Below, in pieces: positions 9,488 through 17,700 of a DNA stretch of 64,000 nt. The stretch is from assembly GCA_041941305.1 (NCBI GenBank), contig JBGTQJ010000042.1, forward strand, positions 1 to 64,000. The letters run 5' to 3'. This DNA comes from JANSWP01 sp041941305 (lineage in GTDB: Bacteria; Bacteroidota; Bacteroidia; Chitinophagales; Saprospiraceae). Position 1 is the first letter of the stretch. Every line of letters starts with the position of its first letter. The translations under genes were made by a program, and so were the position numbers. The notes beneath the pieces are model-generated. The model saw only the letters and a list, made by a program, of their open reading frames with translations. It was not told the origin of the DNA and made no database searches.

Positions 9488-9564
9488 AGAGTTTGTTTAA
9501 AAATTTAAAGAATTGTGCCAAAGGGATGCCAGTGGCACAGGAAGTTAAAATTTAAACAAGCTCC
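9488..9564. repeat. Short inverted-end element (77 bp)
   Basis: The left end AGAGTTTGTTTAAA (from 9488) and the reverse complement of the right end (GGAGCTTGTTTAAA) match at most positions. A small inner hairpin (TGTGCC/GGCACA) lies between. It sits between two convergent genes and belongs to the family also seen at 10077, 12154, 30473 and 49864. Confidence 0.5.
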
Positions 9565-9606
9565 TATTTATTTATGAACAAGTCTAAAGATGATGATATT
9601 TTAGTA

Positions 9607-10002
9607 TCATCCATCCCTTCTTTTACCTTTATTTGAGATCAAAACTTGTTCTTTAGAGCCTTCATTAATAACAGGTTGAGCACCACGGGAAGAAATTTTC
9701 TGGATATATTCAGAAACCTGACGGCGATTGTCTTCTTGTCGATCAATGATGACTAAATCTTCTAATTCCACATTCGTAGGTTGAGTAGACTTCAGAGAAG
9801 AACTAAAAACTGAAATCATAGCTACTAAAGCAACAAGGGCTGCTGCCATTGCCATATACCGATACATAGAAACGCGGTACCTGCCACGACGACCATCCAA
9901 TTTTCTTTCCAATTTTCGCCAGGCATTTGAAGAAGGCGGTTCACTCAATTTATGCGAACTTTCTTTAAATAATGCATCAATATCTCTTTTATTACGTGTC
10001 AT
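9607..10002 (-). CDS. Hypothetical single-pass membrane protein
   Basis: A 131-residue protein with a soluble N-terminal part (opening TRNKRDIDALFKESS, with a P-P-S-S-N-A-W segment), one membrane helix at about residues 48-67 (AMAAALVALVAMISVFSSS) and a charged C-terminal tail. The plan (cytosolic N-terminus, one helix, short outer tail) is like that of small anti-sigma-factor partners in Bacteroidota, but no sigma-factor gene is adjacent, so I assign no function. A possible promoter lies about 400 bp upstream at 10399-10406, which would place a repeat element (10077-10309) in its leader. Confidence 0.65.
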   Translation of the reverse strand: MTRNKRDIDALFKESSHKLSEPPSSNAWRKLERKLDGRRGRYRVSMYRYMAMAAALVALVAMISVFSSSLKSTQPTNVELEDLVIIDRQEDNRRQVSEYIQKISSRGAQPVINEGSKEQVLISNKGKRRDG

Positions 10003-10076
10003 TGTTAATTTTTTTCTCGACGCGTATCTCGACGTCTTATCGGTTTATCAAATTGACTACCAGTTCATTAGTATTT

Positions 10077-10309
10077 AGAGCATGTTTAAAATTAATCCTT
10101 TTGTTAATATGAACGCCTTTCTTCGCTACTCTTCAGCTATTTTGATCCGCTTGCGGTTCACGCTGTCAAATGTCCACTGGACATTTGGTTTTGTTGAAAC
10201 AAAACTGCACGGCGTTCACGTACATTCCATGTATGTGGTGAAAAATGAGCTTCGATTAGCTGTGAAATACATTTCATATTACTCAAAAAACTAAATTTAA
10301 ACATACTCT
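10077..10309. repeat. Inverted-end non-coding element (233 bp)
   Basis: The ends match as inverted repeats: AGAGCATGTTTAAAATT at 10077-10093 and the reverse complement AGAGTATGTTTAAATTT at 10293-10309. The inside holds several small hairpins, such as CAAATGTCCACTGGACATTTG. It fills much of the 626-bp gap between the membrane-protein gene (start 10002) and the NtrC-like gene (end 10629). An open frame of 70 codons inside it is not considered a gene. Confidence 0.6.
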
Positions 10310-10398
10310 TAATTAGATTAACTTTTCAACTGTTTTGGCGTATTAATCCCATTGTTTTTAATAAAAAGTTTTTTGTGGTCTTTGTTTTTGTGTGTAAA

Positions 10399-10406
10399 CA
10401 AAAATA
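10399..10406 (-). promoter_or_regulatory. Possible -7 box (TATTTTTG)
   Basis: On the minus strand this reads TATTTTTG, matching TAnnTTTG. No good -33 box is seen at 19 bases. If used, it would start a leader of about 390 bases for the gene starting at 10002. The rest of 10310-10493 is AT-rich with no gene seen. Confidence 0.3.
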
Positions 10407-10501
10407 CAGGGTTTTTTCCAAATTACTTTTCCGATTACAGGGCTGATATTAGGTACAAGAATGATTTTGAAAATAATAAGCGGCATACGACATAAAAAAA
10501 A

Positions 10502-10558
10502 TGCACAAATGGACGCCAACTTATTTTTCTATTTGAAAAATTCGCGCCCATTTGTGCA
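10502..10558 (-). terminator. Terminator of the NtrC-like gene
   Basis: 15-bp arms (10502-10516 and 10544-10558) pair with one mismatch, and an inner ATTTTTC/GAAAAAT hairpin sits in the loop. Read on the minus strand, the hairpin is followed by eight T residues (10494-10501), 70 bp past the stop codon at 10629. Confidence 0.7.
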
Positions 10559-10628
10559 ATTAAGTCGCTCCTGAGCCACCCGGCAGAGCCAGGGCAGTTA
10601 TCCTCAATTTGAATTAAGTAGTTCTTTT

Positions 10629-11900
10629 TTAACTTTCCTTGATCGCTCCAAACTCTTCATCAATGTATCGATGCAATTCATCCACATTGCTAAACTTGGC
10701 AAAAATCTCCTGCATTTTACTCGATTTCTTGGCACTGGAAGGCACTACGTAGGCCAATACATCCTCATCAGTGATTTGTTCTCCACTCAAAATTATGAGT
10801 CGCTCTACTACATTTCTCAACTCGCGAATGTTTCCAGACCAATTGACATTTTGAAGAGCAACCAAAGCTTCCTTTGTGATTTTCTTGGGGCTAATACCAT
10901 ATTCATTGCAAATAACATTGATGAAGTGCCCAACCAATTGAGGAATGTCCTCACGTCTGTCATTAAGTGGTGGCACCTGAATAATAATTACTGCCAATCG
11001 ATGGTATAAATCTTCGCGGAATTTCCCCTGGGCAATCATACTGCGCAAGTCTTTATTGGTTGCTGCCACTACCCTTACATCTACCTTAATTGGCTTATCT
11101 CCTCCAACGCGAACAATATAACTTTCCTGAAGTGCTCGCAAAACCTTTGCCTGAGCAGAGAGACTCATATCTCCTATTTCATCCAGAAACAAGGTTCCAC
11201 TATTGGCTTGCTCAAATTTTCCAATTCGCTGCTTGTGCGCAGAAGTAAAAGAGCCCTTCTCATGTCCAAATAATTCAGACTCAATGAGCTCTGAGGGAAT
11301 CGCCGCACAGTTTACCTCCACAATAGCACCTTTATTTCTATGGCTTTTTTCGTGTATCCACCGAGCAACCAATTCTTTTCCAGTTCCATTATCCCCTGTA
11401 ATCAATACCCTGGCTTCAGTAGGTGCCACTCTATCAATGGTTTCCTTAATTTTGGAAATTGCACCTGAATCGCCAATAATTTCCTGCACTTTACTTTTTG
11501 ATACTTTTCTTTTCAAAACTTTTGTTTCTGTGATAAGGCTAGATTTATCCATCGCATTGCGAATGGTGATGAGCATTCTATTCAAGTCCGGTGGCTTAGA
11601 AATAAAATCAAAAGCTCCTTTTTTTACTGCTTCCACTGCGGTATCTATATTGGCATGACCCGAAATCATCACTACTGGCGTATCTGGAGCGAGAAGCGCA
11701 ACTCTTTCAAGAGCTTCCATACCATCCATTTTTGGCATTTTGATGTCCATGATAATTACATCAAACTTGTCTTTTTTCAATTTTACAAGACACTCTAAAC
11801 CATCTCCTGCTTCTTCTACTTTGTACTTTTCAAATTCAAGAATGTCTCTTAATGTCCTACGGATACTTGATTCGTCGTCAACGATTAGAATTTTTGCCAT
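10629..11900 (-). CDS. NtrC-type response regulator (receiver + AAA+, no Fis domain)
   Basis: A 423-residue regulator. Residues 1-115 form a receiver domain with acidic pair D8/D9, phospho-acceptor D52 and the conserved Lys in ISKPPDL. The AAA+ domain (about 140-370) has Walker A GDNGTGKE at about 167, Walker B GTLFLDEIGDM and the sensor region. The sigma-54-contact loop, normally GAFTGA, reads GSFTSA, so two of six residues are changed. The C-terminal 45 residues carry no recognisable Fis-type helix-turn-helix. It may therefore act without binding DNA by itself, or have altered sigma-54 coupling. No partner histidine kinase is next to it. Cytosolic. Confidence 0.85.
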   Translation of the reverse strand: MAKILIVDDESSIRRTLRDILEFEKYKVEEAGDGLECLVKLKKDKFDVIIMDIKMPKMDGMEALERVALLAPDTPVVMISGHANIDTAVEAVKKGAFDFISKPPDLNRMLITIRNAMDKSSLITETKVLKRKVSKSKVQEIIGDSGAISKIKETIDRVAPTEARVLITGDNGTGKELVARWIHEKSHRNKGAIVEVNCAAIPSELIESELFGHEKGSFTSAHKQRIGKFEQANSGTLFLDEIGDMSLSAQAKVLRALQESYIVRVGGDKPIKVDVRVVAATNKDLRSMIAQGKFREDLYHRLAVIIIQVPPLNDRREDIPQLVGHFINVICNEYGISPKKITKEALVALQNVNWSGNIRELRNVVERLIILSGEQITDEDVLAYVVPSSAKKSSKMQEIFAKFSNVDELHRYIDEEFGAIKES

Positions 11901-11976
11901 ATTGTTTTATAATCTTTTGATTATTGCTAATTTATTTATTAAAATATTTTGATATGTGTCCTTTCAATTATTGCGC

Positions 11977-11984
11977 CAAAAATA
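11977..11984 (-). promoter_or_regulatory. -7 box for the NtrC-like gene
   Basis: The minus strand reads TATTTTTG (TAnnTTTG) 77 bases before the start codon at 11900. No clear TTTG lies 17-19 bases further upstream, so support is moderate. Confidence 0.4.
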
Positions 11985-12153
11985 GACATTTGAAAACAAT
12001 TGCCTAATAATAAATTAGAAAAAATAATAATGGATAAAATATTGAAAATGTTGGATCACTCTCCACAGCTAATTTAAAACCTCAAATTAATTGTATATCA
12101 GACTGAGTCCTTCATATTATTTTATCCATAAAATGAATTTCCACATAACTTCA

Positions 12154-12352
12154 TTTAGTGCTTGTTTTTAAGAAAGGTAAATAGTTGAAGGCTGTAATTT
12201 GGGAGATAGCCAATGATTGGGTTATTTCTCAGGTGTTTGGTTGTTTTAAGATACTAAAGTACAATAATTTAGAGATAGATGGGGCTTATGAATGATTTCT
12301 TTAAGGTAAATGTATCAAAACTTTAGCAGGATTGAAATTCAAACAAGCGCTC
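12154..12352. repeat. Probable inverted-end element (about 200 bp)
   Basis: The left end TTTAGTGCTTGTTTTTAAG (12154 onward) and the reverse complement of the right end, GGAGCGCTTGTTTGAATTT, share GCTTGTTT and flanking bases. It lies in the 581-bp divergent gap between the NtrC-like gene and the YceD gene. More degraded than the 10077 copy. Nothing else was recognised in this gap apart from the promoters listed. Confidence 0.4.
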
Positions 12353-12435
12353 CCCTAGAAATTCCGATCCGATTGTTATTCGATTAAATAAGAAAGAATA
12401 ATATCCTTTCAACTGGAAGAATTCACAAAAAAATG

Positions 12436-12443
12436 TATCTTTG
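12436..12443 (+). promoter_or_regulatory. -7 box of the YceD-rpmF operon
   Basis: TATCTTTG matches TAnnTTTG and lies 38 bases before the ATG at 12482. A small hairpin (AGCCC/GGGCT, 12445-12465) falls in the short leader. The -33 region is weak. Confidence 0.55.
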
Positions 12444-12481
12444 CAGCCCCTTAGAAGAAAGGGCTTAAAAAACAGCAAAAA

Positions 12482-12997
12482 ATGGATGCTTTAGCTCAGT
12501 TTAACATCCCTGTTTCGGGATTAGGAGATGGCGTCCACTCCTTTGATTTTCAGATAGATAACTCTTTTTTCAAGCATTTTGAATCTTCTCCGGTAAAAGA
12601 AGGTCAGTTTGATGTAAAAGTACTCTTTGACAAGCGACCTGATCTTTATGTTTTGAACTTTGATTTGAAAGGAAACATCACAACTACCTGTGACAGGTGT
12701 TTGGATGAATTTAATTTGCCCGTGAATTCTGTTCAGGATTTAATGGTCAAATTTGACGAAACAGAGCATGAAGAGGCAGATATTGTTTATATCATTCGAG
12801 GCTCTAAGCACTTTAATGTAGCCAAATACATTTACGAATTTATGCTCTTGGCTATACCTATTATCAAGACTCATGACCTGGCAGGAGAAAATTGTAACGA
12901 AGACATGACCAAGTATCTTGAAAATGGGGCAGAAGAATCCATAGAAAAAACTGAAAATCCGGTTTGGGACGCTTTGAAAGATTTTAAAAATAATTAG
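12482..12997 (+). CDS. yceD: YceD/DUF177 family protein
   Basis: A 171-residue protein of the DUF177 (YceD) family. The Cys pair in the TTTCDRCLDEF motif at about residues 60-70 and its position just before the L32 gene (rpmF, 109 bp downstream) identify it. The yceD-rpmF pairing is conserved across bacteria; the protein is linked to 23S rRNA/L32 accumulation, though its exact action is not settled. No signal peptide, cytosolic. The acidic C-terminal tail is common in Bacteroidota versions. Confidence 0.85.
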   Translation: MDALAQFNIPVSGLGDGVHSFDFQIDNSFFKHFESSPVKEGQFDVKVLFDKRPDLYVLNFDLKGNITTTCDRCLDEFNLPVNSVQDLMVKFDETEHEEADIVYIIRGSKHFNVAKYIYEFMLLAIPIIKTHDLAGENCNEDMTKYLENGAEESIEKTENPVWDALKDFKNN

Positions 12998-13039
12998 TCT
13001 TTGTTCCGGTAGAAGTTCAACAAAAGGTGACATGATCTT

Positions 13040-13055
13040 AGAGTATGTTTAAATT
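13040..13055 (+). repeat. Solo end of the inverted-end repeat family
   Basis: AGAGTATGTTTAAATT is identical to the end of the 10077-10309 element, but no partner end follows. It lies in the yceD-rpmF intercistronic space and may be a remnant or a deletion product. Confidence 0.45.
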
Positions 13056-13106
13056 ATAATTGGGAATAAAGTCTATACTATAAATTTTTTATAAAAATAG
13101 AATTCA

Positions 13107-13304
13107 ATGGCACATCCTAAAAGTAGAATATCAAAGCAAAGAAAGCGCAAGCGTAGAACGCACAAGAAATTGGCTGTTCCAAATTTATCCACTTGTTCCA
13201 CTACTGGTGAAAAGCATTTACGTCACCAGGCTTATTGGGATGATGAAGGCAATATGTATTATAGAGGTAGAGTATTAATTCCAGTTGAAGAAGAGGATAT
13301 TTAG
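13107..13304 (+). CDS. rpmF: Ribosomal protein L32
   Basis: A 65-residue protein starting MAHPKSRISKQRKRKRRTH, the diagnostic start of bacterial L32, followed by the K-L-x-x-P-x-L-x-x-C segment and an acidic tail (VEEEDI) usual in Bacteroidota. Only one Cys is present, in the first half of the zinc-ribbon region, so this is probably a zinc-free version. Component of the 50S subunit. Probably in an operon with yceD. Confidence 0.95.
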   Translation: MAHPKSRISKQRKRKRRTHKKLAVPNLSTCSTTGEKHLRHQAYWDDEGNMYYRGRVLIPVEEEDI

Positions 13305-13357
13305 TGGACGATGATTGAAACCATCAGGAGTCGTTCTTTATTTGCGAAAAAGATATA

Positions 13358-13400
13358 AAGCTCCCATTCGATAATACGAATGCGGGGCTTTTTGTGTTTT
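13358..13400 (+). terminator. rpmF terminator
   Basis: The arms AAAGCTCCCATTCG (from 13358) and CGAATGCGGGGCTTT (from 13377) pair imperfectly and are followed by TTTTGTGTTTT. It begins 54 bases after the rpmF stop. Confidence 0.7.
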
Positions 13401-13415
13401 CATTACTTCTAATGA

Positions 13416-13462
13416 TTCTTTGACAATTTTGTTTGACTCAAATCACCAAAATTGTCAAAGAA
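13416..13462. promoter_or_regulatory. 16-bp perfect inverted repeat upstream of ridA
   Basis: 13416-13431 (TTCTTTGACAATTTTG) is the exact reverse complement of 13447-13462, with a 15-base loop. It ends 15 bases before the ridA start codon. It lacks a T-run and comes after the rpmF terminator, so it is more likely a regulatory structure (operator or leader hairpin) than a terminator. Confidence 0.5.
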
Positions 13463-13477
13463 GGATACTTGTTTACC

Positions 13478-13864
13478 ATGAAAAAAATCATTAACGTCGA
13501 TACCGCTCCAGCCCCCGTAGGTCCATACAATCAATCTGTAGCTCACAACGGTACCCTATATATATCTGGACAAATTGCCATCGATCCTTCTACAGGAAAT
13601 ATAGTTCAGGATAACATCGAAGCAGAAACACGCCAGGTTTTGAAAAACATTGGAGAAATTCTGAAAGCGGCTGGTTGTTCTTATAATGATGTTTTAAAGT
13701 GTTCTGTTTTTGTATCCGATATGCACAATTATGGGCGAATCAATGCCGTCTATGCAGAATACTTCCAGGAGGACAATGCTCCTGCAAGAGAATTGGTGGA
13801 AGTAGCCAACTTGCCAAAATTTGTAAACATTGAAATTTCTGCAATTGCCGCAGTGAACGTTTAA
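13478..13864 (+). CDS. ridA: RidA family enamine/imine deaminase
   Basis: With the ATG at 13478 this is a 128-residue RidA/YjgF/UK114 protein, the usual length. It starts MKKIINVDTAPAPVGPYNQSV, has the ISGQIAIDP strand and the catalytic Arg near the C-terminus (APARELVEVANLP), and ends in EISAIA. RidA hydrolyses reactive 2-aminoacrylate and other enamines or imines made by PLP enzymes. The frame is open from a GTG-like position at 13433, but those 15 residues are not conserved and overlap the inverted repeat. Single gene in front of trpS (gap 66 bp). Confidence 0.9.
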   Translation: MKKIINVDTAPAPVGPYNQSVAHNGTLYISGQIAIDPSTGNIVQDNIEAETRQVLKNIGEILKAAGCSYNDVLKCSVFVSDMHNYGRINAVYAEYFQEDNAPARELVEVANLPKFVNIEISAIAAVNV

Positions 13865-13930
13865 TCGCTTTCGATGGTTGATGGTTATATTTTGATAAAC
13901 CATACATCCATTTACTGAATTTGTGAAGCA

Positions 13931-14932
13931 ATGAAAAAACAAGTTCTTTCCTGTATTCAGCCAACCGGAACCATGCATCTAGGCAATTATTTCGGAGCTG
14001 TAAAAAACTGGGTAGATTTACAAGAAGCCTATGATTGCATTTATGGCGTTGTCGATTATCACGCCATTACGATGCCTTACGATACCAAGAAACTTAGAAA
14101 TAATGTATGGGATTTGATTATCAATTTGATGTCCGTAGGCATCAAGGCTGAAAACTTATTTATCCAATCCCTGATTCCGGAGCACGCTGAATTGGGCTGG
14201 ATCTTTAATTGTTTTGCTAGCTATGGGCAATTGACCCGCATGACTCAATTCAAAGACAAGAGTAGTCAAAGCAAAGAGCAAGCAGACAATTTTATTTCAG
14301 CGGGATTATTTGATTATCCGGTTTTACAAGCTGCTGATATATTGATTTACAGAGCAGATTATGTGCCTGTAGGGCAAGACCAATCGCAGCATTTGGAATT
14401 CACCAGAAATATTGCCCAACGATTCAATCATCAAGTTGGAAAAGAGTATTTTGTGCTACCAGAAACCTTGTTTACACAAGTACCAAAAGTTCAATCTACC
14501 GCCGACCCTTCCCGAAAAATGAGCAAAAGTGCAGGAGAAAAGCATTTCATTTCAGTTTTCGGAGAAGAAGCAAGAATTCGAAAGCAAATTAAATCTGCTG
14601 TCACTGATACAGGTGAAGGAGGAGAAGGTATGAGTGCCGGAGTAGCCAATTTGTTCAGTTTGCTGAATGCAAGTGGTAATAATGGCGCCCACGATTCTTT
14701 AATGGATGATTACAAATCAGGTAGTTTGCGATATTCAGATTTGAAAGAAGCAGTAGCAGATGGCTTGATTGAAATGATAACTCCATTCCGAGAAAGAAAG
14801 GCAGCATTAAACGCAAATAAAAAAGAAGTCAAAAATCAAATTAAGGCTTCTTCTTATGAGATTAGAAAACGGGCTCAGGAAACGATCAAGGAAGTAAAGG
14901 AGTTGACAGGTCTTATGAATGTTAGATTTTGA
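13931..14932 (+). CDS. trpS: Tryptophan-tRNA ligase
   Basis: A 333-residue class Ic synthetase. The HIGH-type motif is TGTMHLGNYFG at residues 12-22, and the KMSKS loop is RKMSKSAGE at about residue 198. Conserved blocks between them include the ADILIYRADYVPVGQDQSQH segment that binds Trp and the adenylate. Length and motif spacing match bacterial TrpS. It charges tRNA-Trp in the cytosol. No T-box (these are Firmicutes features) or other leader is seen. Confidence 0.97.
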   Translation: MKKQVLSCIQPTGTMHLGNYFGAVKNWVDLQEAYDCIYGVVDYHAITMPYDTKKLRNNVWDLIINLMSVGIKAENLFIQSLIPEHAELGWIFNCFASYGQLTRMTQFKDKSSQSKEQADNFISAGLFDYPVLQAADILIYRADYVPVGQDQSQHLEFTRNIAQRFNHQVGKEYFVLPETLFTQVPKVQSTADPSRKMSKSAGEKHFISVFGEEARIRKQIKSAVTDTGEGGEGMSAGVANLFSLLNASGNNGAHDSLMDDYKSGSLRYSDLKEAVADGLIEMITPFRERKAALNANKKEVKNQIKASSYEIRKRAQETIKEVKELTGLMNVRF

Positions 14933-14952
14933 CCGTTTCATTGCCTCATTGT

Positions 14953-14986
14953 TTATGGTTTCATTCTCTAACCAATGAGACCATAA
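14953..14986 (+). terminator. Probable trpS terminator hairpin
   Basis: TTATGGTTTCATT pairs with AATGAGACCATAA (12 of 13 positions), 20 bases past the trpS stop. There is no clear T-run, so transcription may continue into the next gene, whose start is 28 bases on. Confidence 0.45.
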
Positions 14987-15013
14987 GCCGCTAAAATCAT
15001 GTAGTCTGAAACC

Positions 15014-15634
15014 ATGAAAATAATTTGCATAGGCAGAAATTATATAGATCACGCGAAGGAACTCAATAATCCAGTTCCAAAGAAGCCGATGGTTTTCATG
15101 AAACCGCCTTCGGCTCTGCTCGTGAATGACAAACCTTTATACTATCCGGATTTTACGGAAAACCTTCACTATGAAGGAGAAATCGTTTTAAAGATTTGCA
15201 AAAACGGACGCCATGTTCAGCCTGAATTTGCCCACAACTACTATAATGAAATTGCCTTTGGCATAGATTTTACAGCGAGGGATTTGCAGTCAAAGTGTAA
15301 GGAGAAAGGTCATCCCTGGGAAATCGCAAAAGGATTTGACGGATCTGCGGCTGTGAGTCCCTTCGTTTCCATTGACAATGTCAATCGACAAGCCATTGAA
15401 TTTCAGATGAAGAAAAATGGTGAAGTCGTGCAACATGGCAACACAAAAGATCTCATCTTCACTTTTGAGCACATCATCACTTATGTTTCCAAATTTTTCA
15501 AATTGCAAATGGGGGACCTGATTTTCACAGGAACTCCTGCTGGAGTTGGTCCAGTCGTTATAGGGGATGTTTTGGAGGGTACTATTTTTCTCAAGGATCA
15601 GGAAAGACAAATGATCACCTGCGAAATTAAGTGA
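15014..15634 (+). CDS. Fumarylacetoacetate hydrolase family protein
   Basis: A 206-residue FAH-family protein (YcgM-like size). It opens IICIGRNYIDHAKEL, has the metal-binding E-x-E pair in LHYEGEIVLKI (about residues 56-58) followed by the matching Asp in GIDFTARD, and the F-T-G-T-P-A-G-V-G-P segment near the C-terminus. Such enzymes cleave or decarboxylate acylpyruvates such as oxaloacetate or acylpyruvate; the substrate cannot be told from sequence. Cytosolic. Follows trpS and may be co-transcribed. Confidence 0.88.
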   Translation: MKIICIGRNYIDHAKELNNPVPKKPMVFMKPPSALLVNDKPLYYPDFTENLHYEGEIVLKICKNGRHVQPEFAHNYYNEIAFGIDFTARDLQSKCKEKGHPWEIAKGFDGSAAVSPFVSIDNVNRQAIEFQMKKNGEVVQHGNTKDLIFTFEHIITYVSKFFKLQMGDLIFTGTPAGVGPVVIGDVLEGTIFLKDQERQMITCEIK

Positions 15635-15881
15635 GTAAGTCACAACTAATATTATCCATTTTGTGCACAAAAGCCACCGTTTTCAGGAAACCACAATGAG
15701 TAAAACTTCAGATCCTAATTTAAGTTTCTCTTTTTAGCTATTCGAAATTATTTTTTCAATACAAGTCCTTTTTTCGCTCTGCTATTGGTAACAACCTCTA
15801 TTTTTTGGGGATTGCTATTTAGAATGTAGTAACCAGCATTGGTTATAATTTGCCTCATTCTATTTACAAATTCCATAAAAA

Positions 15882-16904
15882 ATGAAGCCTAAACCCCACG
15901 GAATTAATAAAAAGAGCTACAAAGAGAAAAGCTATTATATGCCGATTGGCACTATCAACTTTTTCCCAAATCTCCTATTTTTTCTTGCGACCTCAATAAT
16001 ATTCCCTCTTGTACTGGAAGCACAACCTTTCATTAAAAATTCCGTAAGCATTCAAAGACACTCAGTTCATTTAAAAGACCAAGACTCTATTCTGTTTGGA
16101 AAAATAAACTCCGAATTTGTTCAAAATACCCAAAACTTGTGGGTCATTTCAGATGGTATTGAAAATACAATATTTGTAGGAGGTGCTGGTTTTAGAGGAA
16201 AATTCAATGAAGAAAGAGCTGATTCCTTCTTTACACACAACCTGATTATGAGGCACTTGAATATTTTTGATGGACATGAAGGTTACCATACTTCCAGAAA
16301 GAGTAAAAAATTTCTGGGATTTTTGTTCAATAGCACTTGGTCTATCAAATTTGGAAGAGATAGCATCAAAAATTTTAAAAGGAGAAAACACCGGGCCCTT
16401 AGAAGAACTTGCCTGGAAATAATAGACGAATATAAAGCAGCGAGAGAAAGCCATCCAGATCAAACGATCCCTCTAAATTTGGTAGGGTCAAGTTATGGAA
16501 GTGTTGTAATAGGACAGTTGGCATTAAGACTTTTGAGGGACAAGGACAATGGCATAGATAAAATTAATACCCTTACCCTATCAGCTTCTCCAATTAGCCC
16601 CAATTCAAAACTTGGTAATCGTTTAATAGAGTTGGTTCTAAAAGATAAAATAGATTTGCTCATCTGGCATCCAAACTCCAAAGACAATGTGACCGGAGCA
16701 AAATCTATTTGGAAACTTATTTGTCCTGGTGATAGTGCTGAGTTTTCAATTTTGAGTCGCCATCATCCACACAATGTTGCCAGAAAGAATACCAATCGAA
16801 CAAAAACCATTATACAGTTGACTTTAATAGATAAAGTTTCGGAAGGCCCTGTTATTCAAGCAGCTGCACAGGCAGAATTGGATTCCATTCCTGAAGAAAA
16901 CTAA
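15882..16904 (+). CDS. Secreted alpha/beta-hydrolase-like protein
   Basis: A 340-residue protein with a hydrophobic export segment at about residues 27-46 that ends LVLEAQP. A second in-frame ATG at 15939 would shorten the N-region and is an equally good start. Residues around 195-205 read NLVGSSYGSVVIGQ, a G-x-S-x-G nucleophile elbow after a hydrophobic strand, suggesting a serine hydrolase (lipase or esterase). No full catalytic triad can be assigned with confidence, though HHPHNVARK near the C-terminus could hold the His. Overall family not recognised. It is followed 34 bp later by another secreted protein. Confidence 0.6.
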   Translation: MKPKPHGINKKSYKEKSYYMPIGTINFFPNLLFFLATSIIFPLVLEAQPFIKNSVSIQRHSVHLKDQDSILFGKINSEFVQNTQNLWVISDGIENTIFVGGAGFRGKFNEERADSFFTHNLIMRHLNIFDGHEGYHTSRKSKKFLGFLFNSTWSIKFGRDSIKNFKRRKHRALRRTCLEIIDEYKAARESHPDQTIPLNLVGSSYGSVVIGQLALRLLRDKDNGIDKINTLTLSASPISPNSKLGNRLIELVLKDKIDLLIWHPNSKDNVTGAKSIWKLICPGDSAEFSILSRHHPHNVARKNTNRTKTIIQLTLIDKVSEGPVIQAAAQAELDSIPEEN

Positions 16905-16938
16905 ATCACTCAATTGCTCCACCTCAAAAGCTAAAATT

Positions 16939-17619
16939 ATGAATCGCCTTTATTTATTTCAACTACTTATGGTTTTCGTCATTGCATGTTCAAACAGCCA
17001 GGCTCAGAATGATTCAATTTTGGTTGATTCTATCATAGTGGTTTTGGACACACCTTTTGTAGCAGACCCACCATATGGAGATGGTGAATTGGATTATTTT
17101 CCAGGCAAGGGGGCATTTGGAATAGAACTGGGTTATCGAATAAATGAAAGTACAGGAAAACCAAAATTTGATTACGGAATCAATTGGATTTTTACCAATA
17201 TGCGAAAAATTGGAAGTCCAGATAATCCCCAAAAAAATCGAATAAAAAAAAGGGGCATGTATCAATTGGGTGCATATATTACAGCAGGTGGTATTTCCGG
17301 AAGATTTAGTAACCTGAATGCAAAAAGCATAGATACCGGATTAATTTTTAATTGGATTTTTGGCTTAGACAATAACGGTCTAGGGCTTGCCACCAGAATA
17401 AATACCGATTTTTTATTGGAGAATGGAAATTTGTTTACCAACACTTCTGAAATCAAACCAGAGATCGGAATAACATGGCTTAGTCTCATCAATGTTTATC
17501 TTGGGGGTCTAACTACTCAATTGGATGATTTATCTGATATAGGATTTGACAATTTTACAGCTCAAATCAATCTTAAACTCAACCTTTCTATTTTTAAATA
17601 TGGATTACAGGGATTTTGA
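16939..17619 (+). CDS. Hypothetical secreted protein, beta-barrel-like
   Basis: A 226-residue protein with a signal peptide (ends CSNSQAQ). The rest alternates polar and hydrophobic residues with many Gly/Asn turns (for example GAFGIELGYRINE, YGINWIFTNM, YQLGAYITAGG), as in small outer-membrane beta-barrels. No known family is recognised. It lies 34 bp after the secreted hydrolase-like gene, probably in one transcript, and ends at a long bidirectional terminator. Confidence 0.6.
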   Translation: MNRLYLFQLLMVFVIACSNSQAQNDSILVDSIIVVLDTPFVADPPYGDGELDYFPGKGAFGIELGYRINESTGKPKFDYGINWIFTNMRKIGSPDNPQKNRIKKRGMYQLGAYITAGGISGRFSNLNAKSIDTGLIFNWIFGLDNNGLGLATRINTDFLLENGNLFTNTSEIKPEIGITWLSLINVYLGGLTTQLDDLSDIGFDNFTAQINLKLNLSIFKYGLQGF

Positions 17620-17641
17620 TGATGGGAATGAACTTAATGTA

Positions 17642-17687
17642 GAGAGTCTTTCAGAAAAAACGCGTAGATTTTTTCTGAAAGACTCTC
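17642..17687. terminator. Bidirectional terminator, 19-bp perfect arms
   Basis: 17642-17660 is the exact reverse complement of 17669-17687, with an 8-base loop. Stretches of A and T flank the loop. It is placed between convergent genes ending at 17619 and 17701. Confidence 0.8.
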
Positions 17688-17700
17688 CACAAAAGAAATT

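Noticed and set aside
10082..10294. Open frame of 70 codons on the plus strand
   Set aside because: It lies wholly inside an inverted-end repeat element and has no family likeness or ribosome site.
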